A stretch of DNA of 64,000 nt from NCBI RefSeq assembly GCF_001632845.1, contig NZ_CP011994.1, positions 2,986,001 through 3,050,000 on the forward strand, given 5' to 3'. Under the pieces are notes generated by a model. That model was not told the origin of the DNA and made no database searches. It saw only the letters and a list, made by a program, of their open reading frames with translations. Numbering within the stretch: the stretch's first letter is position 1; every line of letters starts with the position of its first letter. The position numbers and the translations under genes were made by a program. Positions 35,253 through 44,177 of this stretch are shown piece after piece. The DNA is from Ectothiorhodospira sp. BSL-9. Lineage in GTDB: Bacteria; Pseudomonadota; Gammaproteobacteria; Ectothiorhodospirales; Ectothiorhodospiraceae.

Positions 35253-36449
35253 CTAAGAGGTGTGGGTATCCACGGGCGGGAGGGCACCATCCGGCACACT
35301 GGAAGGCAGATTCACCAACCTTTCCTCCAGCCAGCGAGCATGCTCCAGACCATCGTGCTGACAGTCCTTGAACATCTCCAGGCGGTGCATCAAGCGCCAT
35401 GCCGGGCGCGTCATCACCCCCTGGGCATTGGTGTACTCCAGAAAGGCATCCCGCTCATCCATGGACCCCAGCACAAAGGCATTGAACCAGAAGTTCGACC
35501 GGGCGCCTTCCGGCTCATTCACGAAATGCCAGTCACGCCCTTCACAAAACGCCGCATACCCCCGCGCCACCTCCCGCTTGGCCGCCAGCATCTCCGGCAA
35601 CCGCTCCATCTGCGCACACCCCAGGGCCGCATTCAGATTGGGCAGGCGGTAGTTGTACCCCACCTCATCATGCACATACTCATAGGCATGGGGCTGCTTG
35701 GCCGTGGTGGTCACATGCCTGGCGCGATGGGCCAGGGCCTCATCGTCCGTGATGATCATGCCCCCGCCCCCGGTGGTGATCACCTTGTTGCCATTGAAGC
35801 TGAGCGTGCCCAAGCGGCCAAAGGTGCCCGTGTGCCGCTCCCCCACCCAACTGCCCAGCGACTCGGCGGCATCTTCCACCACGGCAATGCCATATTCATC
35901 ACACAAGGCCACGATCTCGCGAATCCGGCACGGATGCCCGAAAGTGTGCATGGGCACACAGGCCGCCAGCCGACGCCCCGTGACCCGGTTGTAACACTCC
36001 CCGCCCCGGCGCCGGGCATGGGTCTCCAGGAACCGCCGCAAGGCCTGGGGCCCCATGCCCAGGGTGTCCTGATCCACATCCACAAATACCGGCTGCGCCC
36101 CGCCATAGCGGATGGCATTGCAGGTGGCCACAAAGGTGAGCGCCTGGGTGATCACCTCATCCCCCGGCCCCACACCCGCCACATGCAAGGCCATGTGCAG
36201 GGCCGCCGTGCCATTCACCGTGGCCACCGCAAAGCGCGCCCCGGTAAAGGCCGCCACCCGTTCCTCGAACTCCGTGACCCGGGCACCCACCGACGACACA
36301 AAGTTCGAGTCGATGCACTCCACCAGGTACTGGCGCTCATGGCCCTCAAACACCGGCCGGTGCAGGGGAATGAAGCCCTCGCCATACATGGATCGAACCG
36401 TGGCCACCACGGCCGCGAAATCATCTTGCCCTGTGGGCATAAAACACAC
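35253..36449 (-). CDS. DegT/DnrJ/EryC1-family PLP aminotransferase, LegC-like
   Basis: 398 residues. It has the sugar aminotransferase fold: an N-terminal FEGHERQYLVECI and NFVSSVGARVTEFE, the cofactor-binding NGTAALHMAL and EDAAESLGSW, and the PLP Lys in SFNGNKVITTGGGGM. It transfers an amino group to a keto-sugar nucleotide. The N-terminal region and SFNGNK variant resemble the LegC group involved in legionaminic- or bacillosamine-type sugars, but the other genes of that pathway are absent, so the specificity is tentative. The sense start follows the GNAT gene by about 110 nt. Confidence 0.9.
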   Translation of the reverse strand: MCFMPTGQDDFAAVVATVRSMYGEGFIPLHRPVFEGHERQYLVECIDSNFVSSVGARVTEFEERVAAFTGARFAVATVNGTAALHMALHVAGVGPGDEVITQALTFVATCNAIRYGGAQPVFVDVDQDTLGMGPQALRRFLETHARRRGGECYNRVTGRRLAACVPMHTFGHPCRIREIVALCDEYGIAVVEDAAESLGSWVGERHTGTFGRLGTLSFNGNKVITTGGGGMIITDDEALAHRARHVTTTAKQPHAYEYVHDEVGYNYRLPNLNAALGCAQMERLPEMLAAKREVARGYAAFCEGRDWHFVNEPEGARSNFWFNAFVLGSMDERDAFLEYTNAQGVMTRPAWRLMHRLEMFKDCQHDGLEHARWLEERLVNLPSSVPDGALPPVDTHTS

Positions 36450-36559
36450 CTCATCAAACGGGATAAAAAATCAGCAATCCGGCTCGACCGAGCAGCACAG
36501 GCCCGAAATCTCGGTAAACACGATCCAAGAAAGCAGATAGCCGATTGAGCACCGTGAAC

Positions 36560-37183
36560 TCAGTTCTGCAATACTGGTGGTTGAACTTGTCTGGTCACAA
36601 ATTCGATCATCGAGTAGTCGTTTGGAAGCGACGCCAAAACCCGATAGTCGGCCACGGCTTTATGGGCTCGCACGGACGCCACGTTGTGCTCGCTGATGCT
36701 CGAGCGAGTTCGAAACCCCGCCAGCGAGGCTTGCCAATAAAGATAATGGACGAGAAACCGTCCTAGCCCTCGCCCTTGAAGCTTGGGATCGACCAGCATG
36801 CCGATGAACGCAGACCCTGTCGGTGCAAGCTTCAACAACCCGTAAGCACGCAAATCCCCGTCCACGAAAAGCCCATAGCTCATAAATGCACGCGACCGTA
36901 TAACCCGCTCTACCTCACGCGACTCGAAACCGTGCGGGTGGAAGAACTGCAGATGCTCGGCCGGCATCCCTGCTATGAAATTCGTGAGTAAACCCACATC
37001 AACATCTTCGAGCGGGCGAAGCTCTGCTGGCGATTCGGCAACCGTCCCGATCATACGGGCATATGCCAGTGCCTGCCTACGAACACGACGGAAACGCAAG
37101 CTCGTTATAGCCCGAGCGAGCGCACCAATCCCGCAGAACAAAAATGGGAAACGATGCTTGATCAGGTAGGCAAATTTCTCCAT
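36560..37183 (-). CDS. GNAT-family N-acetyltransferase
   Basis: 207 residues from MEKFAYLIKHR, 4 nt after the stop of the glycosyltransferase gene. The N-terminal 40 residues are basic with a short hydrophobic stretch. The GNAT domain follows, with an acetyl-CoA-binding loop VDPKLQGRGLGRFLV (motif A, Q/R-x-x-G-x-G) and a C-terminal strand carrying SEHNVASVRAHK. It could acetylate an amino sugar made by the neighbouring aminotransferase, as in PglD/WecD-like pathways, but the substrate is not shown. Confidence 0.85.
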   Translation of the reverse strand: MEKFAYLIKHRFPFLFCGIGALARAITSLRFRRVRRQALAYARMIGTVAESPAELRPLEDVDVGLLTNFIAGMPAEHLQFFHPHGFESREVERVIRSRAFMSYGLFVDGDLRAYGLLKLAPTGSAFIGMLVDPKLQGRGLGRFLVHYLYWQASLAGFRTRSSISEHNVASVRAHKAVADYRVLASLPNDYSMIEFVTRQVQPPVLQN

Positions 37184-37187
37184 GTCC

Positions 37188-38336
37188 TCACAACCCCATG
37201 ACCTCAAGCAGCCGTGCATTCACCTTATGGACATCATACTTATCCCGCGCCAACGCTAAACTCGCCAGGGCCATCCGCTCGACCTCCGAGTCCGGTTCCT
37301 CAAGTAACCGGATCATAGCCTCTGCCAACGCATACGCATCGCGGGGCTGAACCAGGAAGCCGTTTTGCCCGTGCACAACCGTCTCACGGCAGCCTGGGGC
37401 GTCGGTGGTAATGACCGGGCGTCCAGTGGCGAGCGCCTCAAGCACCGAGCGTGGCGTGCCCTCTCTGTAGGATGGCAGGACATAGCATCGGCACCCAGCG
37501 AGCGTTGGCTGCACCGGCTGCACATCGCCAAGATACTCCACCACCCCGGAATCAACCCACTCGCGTAACTCTGCAGCTTTAACTCCGGCAGGGTTGGGAT
37601 CCAACCCGCCTCCCAGACGAAATACCGCATCCGGGAAACGCCCCTTCACGAGCCGCGCTGCCTCGACGTACTCCCGCACCCCCTTGTCAGTCACCAAACG
37701 GGAGAGCATCAGAAACACCGGAGCAGCCTCCAGTGGCACGGGAGAAAAGGCCTGCAGATCAACCCCGGAGCCGTGAACGCGCACACTGCGCACCCGCTCG
37801 GGAACCAGCCCCAGATCGCAAAACAAGCGCTCATCGTCTGGATTCTGGAAGAAAACCGCCTCGGCCCCAGCAAGCGAACGCCGATAAAGCGCTTGGACGA
37901 CGGCACGAAGCATCCTTCGCTTGGCCCCTCCCCCTTCAGTAAACGCATACCCCAGACCGGTAATCATTGGAAAGAAGCGAATTCCACCGATTGATGCAGC
38001 GGCTATACCCCCATAAATCACTGGCTTGGCGGTATAGCTAATCAGCACATCTGGCGATACTTTTCGCAACAGTCGTTTCAAAGCCTGAAGCGCATGCCAA
38101 TCGCTTACCGGATTCGTCCCGCTACGTGACAAACACACGGGAAGAAATGGGATATCCCACTTCCCCAAGCGCACAGCGATATCAGCCGCTGAATCATCCC
38201 AAGGTGCCGCCGCAAAAACTTCGTGACCCTCCCGTTTCAAAGACTGCAGCAGAGAACCCCTAAAATTAACTAGCGATTGAGAAAGACTACCAATAATCAG
38301 GACACGGCAAGGTTCTTTTGGTCGGTCCATGATCAT
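37188..38336 (-). CDS. Glycosyltransferase family 4 (GT-B fold)
   Basis: About 382 residues; MDRPKEP two codons in is equally possible as the start. The N-terminal domain has LSQSLVNFRGSLLQSLKREG and ISYTAKPVIYGG, as in N-acetylgalactosaminyl-diphosphoundecaprenol glucuronosyltransferase-like enzymes. The C-terminal half has the nucleotide-sugar-binding segment VLPSYREGTPRSVLEALATG with the E-x7-E motif, then NGFLVQPRD. It adds a sugar to a lipid-linked intermediate on the cytoplasmic face. It overlaps the polymerase-like gene by 1 nt. Confidence 0.9.
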   Translation of the reverse strand: MIMDRPKEPCRVLIIGSLSQSLVNFRGSLLQSLKREGHEVFAAAPWDDSAADIAVRLGKWDIPFLPVCLSRSGTNPVSDWHALQALKRLLRKVSPDVLISYTAKPVIYGGIAAASIGGIRFFPMITGLGYAFTEGGGAKRRMLRAVVQALYRRSLAGAEAVFFQNPDDERLFCDLGLVPERVRSVRVHGSGVDLQAFSPVPLEAAPVFLMLSRLVTDKGVREYVEAARLVKGRFPDAVFRLGGGLDPNPAGVKAAELREWVDSGVVEYLGDVQPVQPTLAGCRCYVLPSYREGTPRSVLEALATGRPVITTDAPGCRETVVHGQNGFLVQPRDAYALAEAMIRLLEEPDSEVERMALASLALARDKYDVHKVNARLLEVMGL

Positions 38337-39517
38337 TACCTCGGCTTGCCACTAAAACGACGAACACGAGACGGCCGCCCAAGGTAAGACATAAACAATA
38401 TCAGCAGCATTGGCAAAAACATCCATTGCTGCCTCAAAGCTATGCCCAAGTTGGCCGTCACGTTCGCCAGGAGAAACCAAGATGCCGAGACAAAGATAAC
38501 AAAAAACACCCAACTAAACGTATCTAGCCTTGACCTTCGCCCTCTGATTACGAGCGTTATCACCACTATCGCCAAACTCAAGATAACCAAATTCTCGAGG
38601 CTGACGACGAGACCGAAGACACCGCTAGCATCAAAGAAAAGTGGGCGGAAGAGGTAAGTAAACAATCGTTCGGGAATAGACATTCCCTGGATGTCAACCG
38701 ACGTGCCACCACCCACATTAACCGCTTGCCGTGACTCAACATATTCCACAACATCCCCAAACTCCGGTGTATCGTGGAACCCAACAAACTCAAGCCCCAA
38801 AGATATGACAAGAAACGATAACGGCACCAAAACACTCACCAGCATCCATTTCTTTACAAAACCAATTCGGGAAGAAAACACAAGTGCGAACGCGAAACTT
38901 GACAACAAAATTGCAGCCATATGTGGCCGAGCCATCAAAAACATTAATACACTTATTAAAACCGCCAAATATCTACGTCTAATATCCATGGCCGCCCAAA
39001 CTGCGAGACCTGCACCCATAAACACAAGCGCATCTTTACCAATGGCCACGCTCCAAAAACTCAAACCGGGCAACAAGATAATAGCGATAGCCAAACGGCG
39101 GAACCGCACCGGAACGTCTCTCGTCACATGAAGCATGGCCGAAGAAAATGCCAGCAGTCCAATAAAACCAATGACATTAAATACTAAGAACGCTCCTCCG
39201 TACGACAGAGACAGACCTTGACTCAAAAGCGATGTAAAAAAGACAACACCAGTCTTATAATCGTATTCTGCCTCATAGTGCAATGACATAAGGTAATAAT
39301 ATGTTGCATCTGCGGGGTTGTTGAGCGAATAGTTAAAGTAGAACAGACAAAAAAAGGTGTGCCAGAGATACAGCAAAAACGCGATTCGGGGCGGCACTCG
39401 AAAGATATTATATTGAGCAATTACCAACCACAGCCCAAGAAAGAAAACAGCCGCATTGGAAGTGACGTGCCAGGCATTGTCCGCAAACGTCAGCATTGAT
39501 AACACCTGATCATGCAA
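38336..39517 (-). CDS. Wzy/EpsG-like polysaccharide polymerase
   Basis: 393 residues with about ten hydrophobic helices and a large loop after residue 240 (FHDTPEFGDVVEYVESRQA). The layout fits O-antigen/exopolysaccharide polymerases, which are too diverse to assign by motif. The context (between glycosyltransferases, with a Wzx-like gene in the same cluster) supports the call. Base composition is clearly lower in GC than the flanking biosynthetic genes, a usual sign of exchanged serotype-type genes. Confidence 0.78.
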   Translation of the reverse strand: MHDQVLSMLTFADNAWHVTSNAAVFFLGLWLVIAQYNIFRVPPRIAFLLYLWHTFFCLFYFNYSLNNPADATYYYLMSLHYEAEYDYKTGVVFFTSLLSQGLSLSYGGAFLVFNVIGFIGLLAFSSAMLHVTRDVPVRFRRLAIAIILLPGLSFWSVAIGKDALVFMGAGLAVWAAMDIRRRYLAVLISVLMFLMARPHMAAILLSSFAFALVFSSRIGFVKKWMLVSVLVPLSFLVISLGLEFVGFHDTPEFGDVVEYVESRQAVNVGGGTSVDIQGMSIPERLFTYLFRPLFFDASGVFGLVVSLENLVILSLAIVVITLVIRGRRSRLDTFSWVFFVIFVSASWFLLANVTANLGIALRQQWMFLPMLLILFMSYLGRPSRVRRFSGKPR

Positions 39518-39663
39518 TAATTCGCCGGTCTATCTCCAGCAATACTCGCCTTCCCAAAAAATACCTCAACCCGGCCGCGGCGACATGATTAACATTCCCA
39601 ACGAAACTCGATCTTCTCACTTGAGACATCCTCTGCAGAGCAGGTCACAATTTGACTGACAGG

Positions 39664-40698
39664 CTAATATGAAACGATGAAATCCAAAATCTCAGCAGGA
39701 GCATCAAGATGGCCTTCTACCAACTCGCCATCTCTTTTCCACAAAACTCCGGCCTTGCTAACAGCACTGTGAGCATATCCGTAGCTCATCTCAATGATTT
39801 TTGACTTGTTACCGGCCTCATCGATCACTATATCGAAGCCCATGCAAACCGACTGCAATCGATCACTAACGTCAAATAACTGATCCCGAAGATCACGATC
39901 AATCAGGGAATGATCGTAAAAAATATCCCCACTGCCTGAAGCCCGAAAGTCACCATGCCTAACGCGACGTGCCAAATAACCAAGTTTTCCGTTAACCACC
40001 ACTACCTTCAGGTCAAAGCCCGCATTTGGAATGAACTCCTGGATATATACATATCCTTTCTCATTCGGGAATTCCCTTGCAGCAAGCCATGTCCTAAAGA
40101 ACTCTGGGACACGTCGTGCACGTTGAAAAAACATCTCGCTGCTCTTTACACTCCGAATGTTAGAAGTACTCTTAAAAAACACAGATGGGTTCGGCTTAAA
40201 TCCTCGGGAAAACATTTTGTTCCCGTATTTGATCGCTGAACCACGATCATGGATCATTTTAACGTTATGAGCTCCCGACCCGGTTCGTAGCTTTGCCACT
40301 ACGGGCCACTCACTATTCTGACTGACCCAGTCCTGCCAATCGCTTTTTCTATAAAATATATTCCACCGAGGAATGCTTGCATCGGCAGCTTCTAGCAGAT
40401 AAGACTGTGCGATCTTGTCATCAAAATGCCAGGAGTCAAAAAAATCAGGGAAAATACGCAAACCTCTTTGCTTTGCAGCATACAAGATAGGCCTCGCATA
40501 GAGCATGTCTCGAACGCTATAATTACTAAAGTGCATGAGCAGCGCATCATGATCCATGATCGTACGAAAAGAGCCTGGATCAAACACATCTAGAATCTTG
40601 TATGGTATTCCTTGTTCTTTGCAATGCGCCTCCCAAGAAAGACTCCAGCTACTGCTGTGGGTCTTCTTATCTGAATCTCGATGTATCACCAACCTCAT
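39664..40698 (-). CDS. ATP-grasp domain protein (RimK-like)
   Basis: 344 residues. The second half has the ATP-grasp pattern: KLRTGSGAHNVKMI (ATP-binding loop after the lid Lys), YIQEFIPNAGFDLKVVVVNG, and a metal-binding end with FDIVIDEAGNKSKIIEMSYG. The N-terminal half carries its own alpha/beta domain (DALLMHFSNY). The family makes amide or peptide-like bonds, so in this cluster it may attach an amino acid to a sugar or modify a precursor; this is inference. It is low in GC like its neighbours. Confidence 0.82.
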   Translation of the reverse strand: MRLVIHRDSDKKTHSSSWSLSWEAHCKEQGIPYKILDVFDPGSFRTIMDHDALLMHFSNYSVRDMLYARPILYAAKQRGLRIFPDFFDSWHFDDKIAQSYLLEAADASIPRWNIFYRKSDWQDWVSQNSEWPVVAKLRTGSGAHNVKMIHDRGSAIKYGNKMFSRGFKPNPSVFFKSTSNIRSVKSSEMFFQRARRVPEFFRTWLAAREFPNEKGYVYIQEFIPNAGFDLKVVVVNGKLGYLARRVRHGDFRASGSGDIFYDHSLIDRDLRDQLFDVSDRLQSVCMGFDIVIDEAGNKSKIIEMSYGYAHSAVSKAGVLWKRDGELVEGHLDAPAEILDFIVSY

Positions 40699-40737
40699 AG
40701 CCCCCCCTACTCATCGTTGAATAATAATTCCTCATAC

Positions 40738-41841
40738 CTAAATAATCTGCTGGTAAACTTGTGCATGTCGTTCGACTGCACTTTCAATGGAGTAGTTGCG
40801 CGCAGTCTCATATGCATTTAAAGAAAACCTCTCACGCAGTCCAGGCTGACTCATTAATCTTTGGATTGCGTCTCGATAGGCTTCAATATCGGAGGATGGA
40901 ACCACGATACCAGACGGGCCAGCTTCGACAACCTCCCTGCAACCGCCGACATCGGTGACTATGCAGGGTAAACCTGCAGCAGTTGCTTCGATCAGTGCGA
41001 TGGGTAATCCTTCCCACTTTGAACTCATGAAAAATAGATCATACTCGTGAAGGATTTTCCGAATCTTTGAGGAACTTCCAAAAAATCGGACTATCTCTGG
41101 ACTAATGCCAGCTTGATCCAGAATCGCTTCACAGGACCGGATAATCTTCGGATCTCCTTCGCCAAAGATATCTATCGTCAAGCGACGTCTATGGTAATCA
41201 GGTAATTTGCTAACGGCTGAAACCAGAAGCTCATAGTTCTTTTGCGGGGCAACTCGTCCTACACAAATGGCTCGCACACACTCAGATGTCAAACCGACAG
41301 ATGGATTTCTCGTTGGAATTTCTGCCAAATCCACACCATTCGGAATACAGTGAATCGTAGTATCACGTCGTAGAAAATGCCGCAGATTGTTTGTACAAAC
41401 TCGCGAAATACCAATGAACCCTGCAGCTCGATACTCGAAATAATCCCAATAAAACTTAGAGAATCTACTTTTCTCACTGTGATGGGTGTAGATCAGAGGG
41501 GTTTGTGGTGCACCTGCGGCAAATATATTTCCATATGCAAGATGGCTGTGGATAAGGTCAATTTTTTTCTCGCGTACAATGGACCTAACGCGCCAAGCAC
41601 CAAGCCATGGCTTCCGGCGCGTCTCATGACCCAAAAAACTATAACTAACACCTTGCTCCCGAAGCCGCCGAAGGAAGTCGCGTTCAAATTCTACGCTACG
41701 CTGGAGGTCAGTAGCACGGTCAATAAACGCAATATGCACTGTGTAACCCATCGCTACGAGTTTGCAGGACAGGCTTCGCACTAGTATCTCGGCACCACCG
41801 GAAGCAGGAGCAGTGATTATTTGAAGAATCGATTTCAACAT
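40738..41841 (-). CDS. Glycosyltransferase family 4 (GT-B fold)
   Basis: 367 residues. The N-terminal glycine-rich loop is APASGGAEILVRSL. The C-terminal half has GRVAPQKNYELLVSA, FFGSSSKIRKIL and SSKWEGLPIALIEATAAGLP with the E-x7-E motif, then DVGGCREVVEAG. It is a typical cytoplasmic retaining transferase for polysaccharide assembly. It lies just left of the IS630 element, which separates it from the sulfotransferase gene. Low GC suggests horizontal origin. Confidence 0.92.
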   Translation of the reverse strand: MLKSILQIITAPASGGAEILVRSLSCKLVAMGYTVHIAFIDRATDLQRSVEFERDFLRRLREQGVSYSFLGHETRRKPWLGAWRVRSIVREKKIDLIHSHLAYGNIFAAGAPQTPLIYTHHSEKSRFSKFYWDYFEYRAAGFIGISRVCTNNLRHFLRRDTTIHCIPNGVDLAEIPTRNPSVGLTSECVRAICVGRVAPQKNYELLVSAVSKLPDYHRRRLTIDIFGEGDPKIIRSCEAILDQAGISPEIVRFFGSSSKIRKILHEYDLFFMSSKWEGLPIALIEATAAGLPCIVTDVGGCREVVEAGPSGIVVPSSDIEAYRDAIQRLMSQPGLRERFSLNAYETARNYSIESAVERHAQVYQQII

Positions 41842-41969
41842 CTTACTCCGGAGATGGCCGAGGGCGTCAATAAGTTTTTTAATATCGCGAATAAGGGAAA
41901 AAGCCGGCGCCTAAAAATAAAATAGAAAAAAAATAATTTAATTTTACGCATTAATTAAAACCTGAAATA

Positions 41970-43071
41970 TTAACCCGGCAATCAAATAGCTACGCATGTG
42001 TTATGCTTTGAGCATGAAACGAGAAGACGCTCGCACACTGCATCCGGCCGCGCAGGAAGAGAAACGCAAGACGGCTGTTTCTCTGTCGGAACGCGGTTTC
42101 ACACGCCAAGAGATTCGTGAAGAATCTTGGGGTCCACCACCTTACCGTGGGGCGATGGTTAAAGAAATACCGTGAGGGTGGCTTGGACGCGTTGCTTGCC
42201 AGGCGGCGTGGTCGACGTCTTGGCTCGGGCAGGCAGTTGGATCCCGAAGATGAAAAATATCTGCAGCAGCAGCTGCGAGACCATACACCTGATCAGTTGA
42301 ATCTGCAGTACGCCTTGTGGACCCGTGAGGCCGTTCAGCAACTGATCCAGGAGGAAACCGGACGGACGGTACCCATTCGCTCGATCACAGAATACCTCAA
42401 GTGTTGGGGGTTCACGGTGCAAAAGCCGAAAAAGCAGGCCTATGAGCAAAAGGCGGCAAATGTTCAGCGCTGCCTTACAGTCGACTACCCCGCGATTCAG
42501 GCGCGTGCCAAGGAGGAGAAGGCGGAGATCCACTGGGGTGATGAGACGGGTTTGAGGTCGGATTGTCAGCACGTGCGGGGTATGCGCCCAAGGGGCAGAC
42601 ACCGGTATTGCGGCAGAACGCCAAGCGCGCATCCATCAATCTGATTTCCACGATCACCAATCGCGGCAAGGTGCGTTTCCGAATTTATGAAGGCACTATG
42701 CATGCGGGTCTTCTGATTGACTTCATGAAGCGTCTGGTCAAGAGCTGTGACCAGAAGATTTTCCTGATCCTGGATAATCTCCGGGTGCATCATGCGTATA
42801 AGGTCAGGGACTGGCTGAGCGACCACAAAGATGAAATCGAGGTCTTTTATTTGCCACCGTACTCGCCTGAACTGAATCCCGATGAATACCTGAATTGCGA
42901 TCTCAAGGCAGGCGTTCATAGCGGTCCGCCTGCGCGCAACAAGGAACAACTGAAGCAGAAGGTAATGTCTCATATGCGCAAGCTGCAGAAACTGCCCAAG
43001 CGGGTTGCCAGCTATTTCCAAGCCAAGGCGATTCAGTACGCAGCGGCGTAGCTATTTGATTGCCGCGTTAA
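41970..43071 (+). mobile_element. IS630-family element with intact ends and TA target duplication
   Basis: The inverted repeats are 41970-41995 and 43046-43071; 25 of 26 positions match. A TA dinucleotide flanks each end (41968-41969 and 43072-43073), as expected for IS630/Tc1-type insertion. Length is 1102 bp. The transposase gene inside is frameshifted, so the copy is probably not autonomous. Confidence 0.93.
42014..43051 (+). pseudogene. IS630-family transposase, two frameshifts
   Basis: Reading in three pieces reconstructs one transposase. MKREDARTLHPAAQEEKRK from 42014 runs to TRQEIREE. It shifts near 42115-42120 to the frame with LGVHHLTVGRWLKKYREGG (HTH region) and HWGDETGLRSDCQHVRG. 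It then shifts again at a G-run near 42575-42580 to GYAPKGQTPVLRQNAKR and the catalytic FLILDNLRVHHA and YSPELNPDEYL. The DDE residues (DE in GDETG, DN, and NPDE) are all present. The second shift is a loss of one G in a homopolymer. Programmed frameshifting is possible for one site but unlikely for two. Confidence 0.88.
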
Positions 43072-43094
43072 TAATGTCTCATATGCGCAAGCTG
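42963..43094 (+). repeat. 23-nt direct repeat inside and just outside the IS630 element
   Basis: The 23 nt at 42963-42985 (from TAATGTCTCATATG) recur exactly at 43072-43094, starting at the right-hand target TA. The second copy lies outside the element, so the element seems to have landed in an older copy of itself at this TA. Between 43095 and 43366 no gene is evident. Confidence 0.7.
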
Positions 43095-43366
43095 ATGGCT
43101 TCTCCCATCAAGACCAAGCCCGCATTGGCGGTGAGGGTGCGGCGAGGGGACTGTTCCAGGCGAGGCGCTTGGCGGGGCATGTGGGTTCACCCAACTGGTG
43201 CAATGGAATGCGCTTATTTTCTCATGCATCTTGTTGTTTTTAAATCGGAATAATGAAACTCACCGAAAATACGTCACGGATTCAGGTTAAACCTACCGCT
43301 CAATACTTGAGAAAAGGTCAGAAACTACAACTCGTACCTAAAACCCCTTTTTTTGCAGTCCACAAC

Positions 43367-44017
43367 CTATTCAAAACTATAATTAAAAACACTGATATCA
43401 TGAGCGTAGAGCTGCTGCACAATATCGATCATCCCGGGATTCAAGTATGCATTCCGAAAGTCGTACCTGCTATCTTGTGTGACATTCGACCTAGGAATCT
43501 TTAATGAGCGGCCTAACTTATTCTCTACTGCCTTTATATCGACTTCGAGATCCTCCATCTTTCCCAAGTAGTCTACAATAATTTCCTGCGTGCAATCAGG
43601 CTCACAAACAAAACGGGTCTGCGGCTGAAACACGAAATCTGCCTTATGCAAATTTTGATAAACGAGCCATTCCTGCAGAAAGCGCTCAAAGGTCGAAAAT
43701 TCGGGTATTTGATACCTTTCAGGATGAGCTATCCCCATTGATTCTGTACGACCAACCTTCGCGAAACGATAGGCAGAAAGTAATCTGTCCCAAGGATTTC
43801 TTACCACAGAAAATACAAATGAACGACTATACAACTTCGGGAATCTTGCCCTAATCTCTACTGCGGTGTAATGCCCGAGGGTGCGCCCATAGAGCGCTTT
43901 ATTGATGCTGGTCCCGGCTGCCTTTGGGACATGCACAAAAACAACTTTCTCACGACGCCAGTAAGGATAGCGACGATATAAATTTAAATTTTTACGTAAA
44001 TACCCCATCATGTGCAT
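43367..44017 (-). CDS. Sulfotransferase (Sulfotransfer_2-like)
   Basis: 216 residues. The PAPS 5'-phosphosulfate loop is FVHVPKAAGTSINKALYG (about residues 27-44) and the 3'-phosphate motif is VVRNPWDRLLSAYR (about 73-86). Both are complete. The family transfers sulfate from PAPS to a carbohydrate, so the polymer made here may be sulfated. The gene is low in GC and isolated between the IS630 and IS5 elements, suggesting that it was brought in or is being lost. A start a few codons downstream (MGYLRKN) is possible. Confidence 0.88.
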   Translation of the reverse strand: MHMMGYLRKNLNLYRRYPYWRREKVVFVHVPKAAGTSINKALYGRTLGHYTAVEIRARFPKLYSRSFVFSVVRNPWDRLLSAYRFAKVGRTESMGIAHPERYQIPEFSTFERFLQEWLVYQNLHKADFVFQPQTRFVCEPDCTQEIIVDYLGKMEDLEVDIKAVENKLGRSLKIPRSNVTQDSRYDFRNAYLNPGMIDIVQQLYAHDISVFNYSFE

Positions 44018-44177
44018 AAGTCAGCCTTTTTTACCTGAAGTGCACCTCGAGAGATTAATCCGCCGGAGCATCACAATGGTGAGCCTCCAACCCTGATGTA
44101 TTTTCTCCATCTAATCCGGATTCCGTGACCTAAGACGCAGTTAAGCCCTGCTGTAGAAGCCGGATGATGCAATTTTA

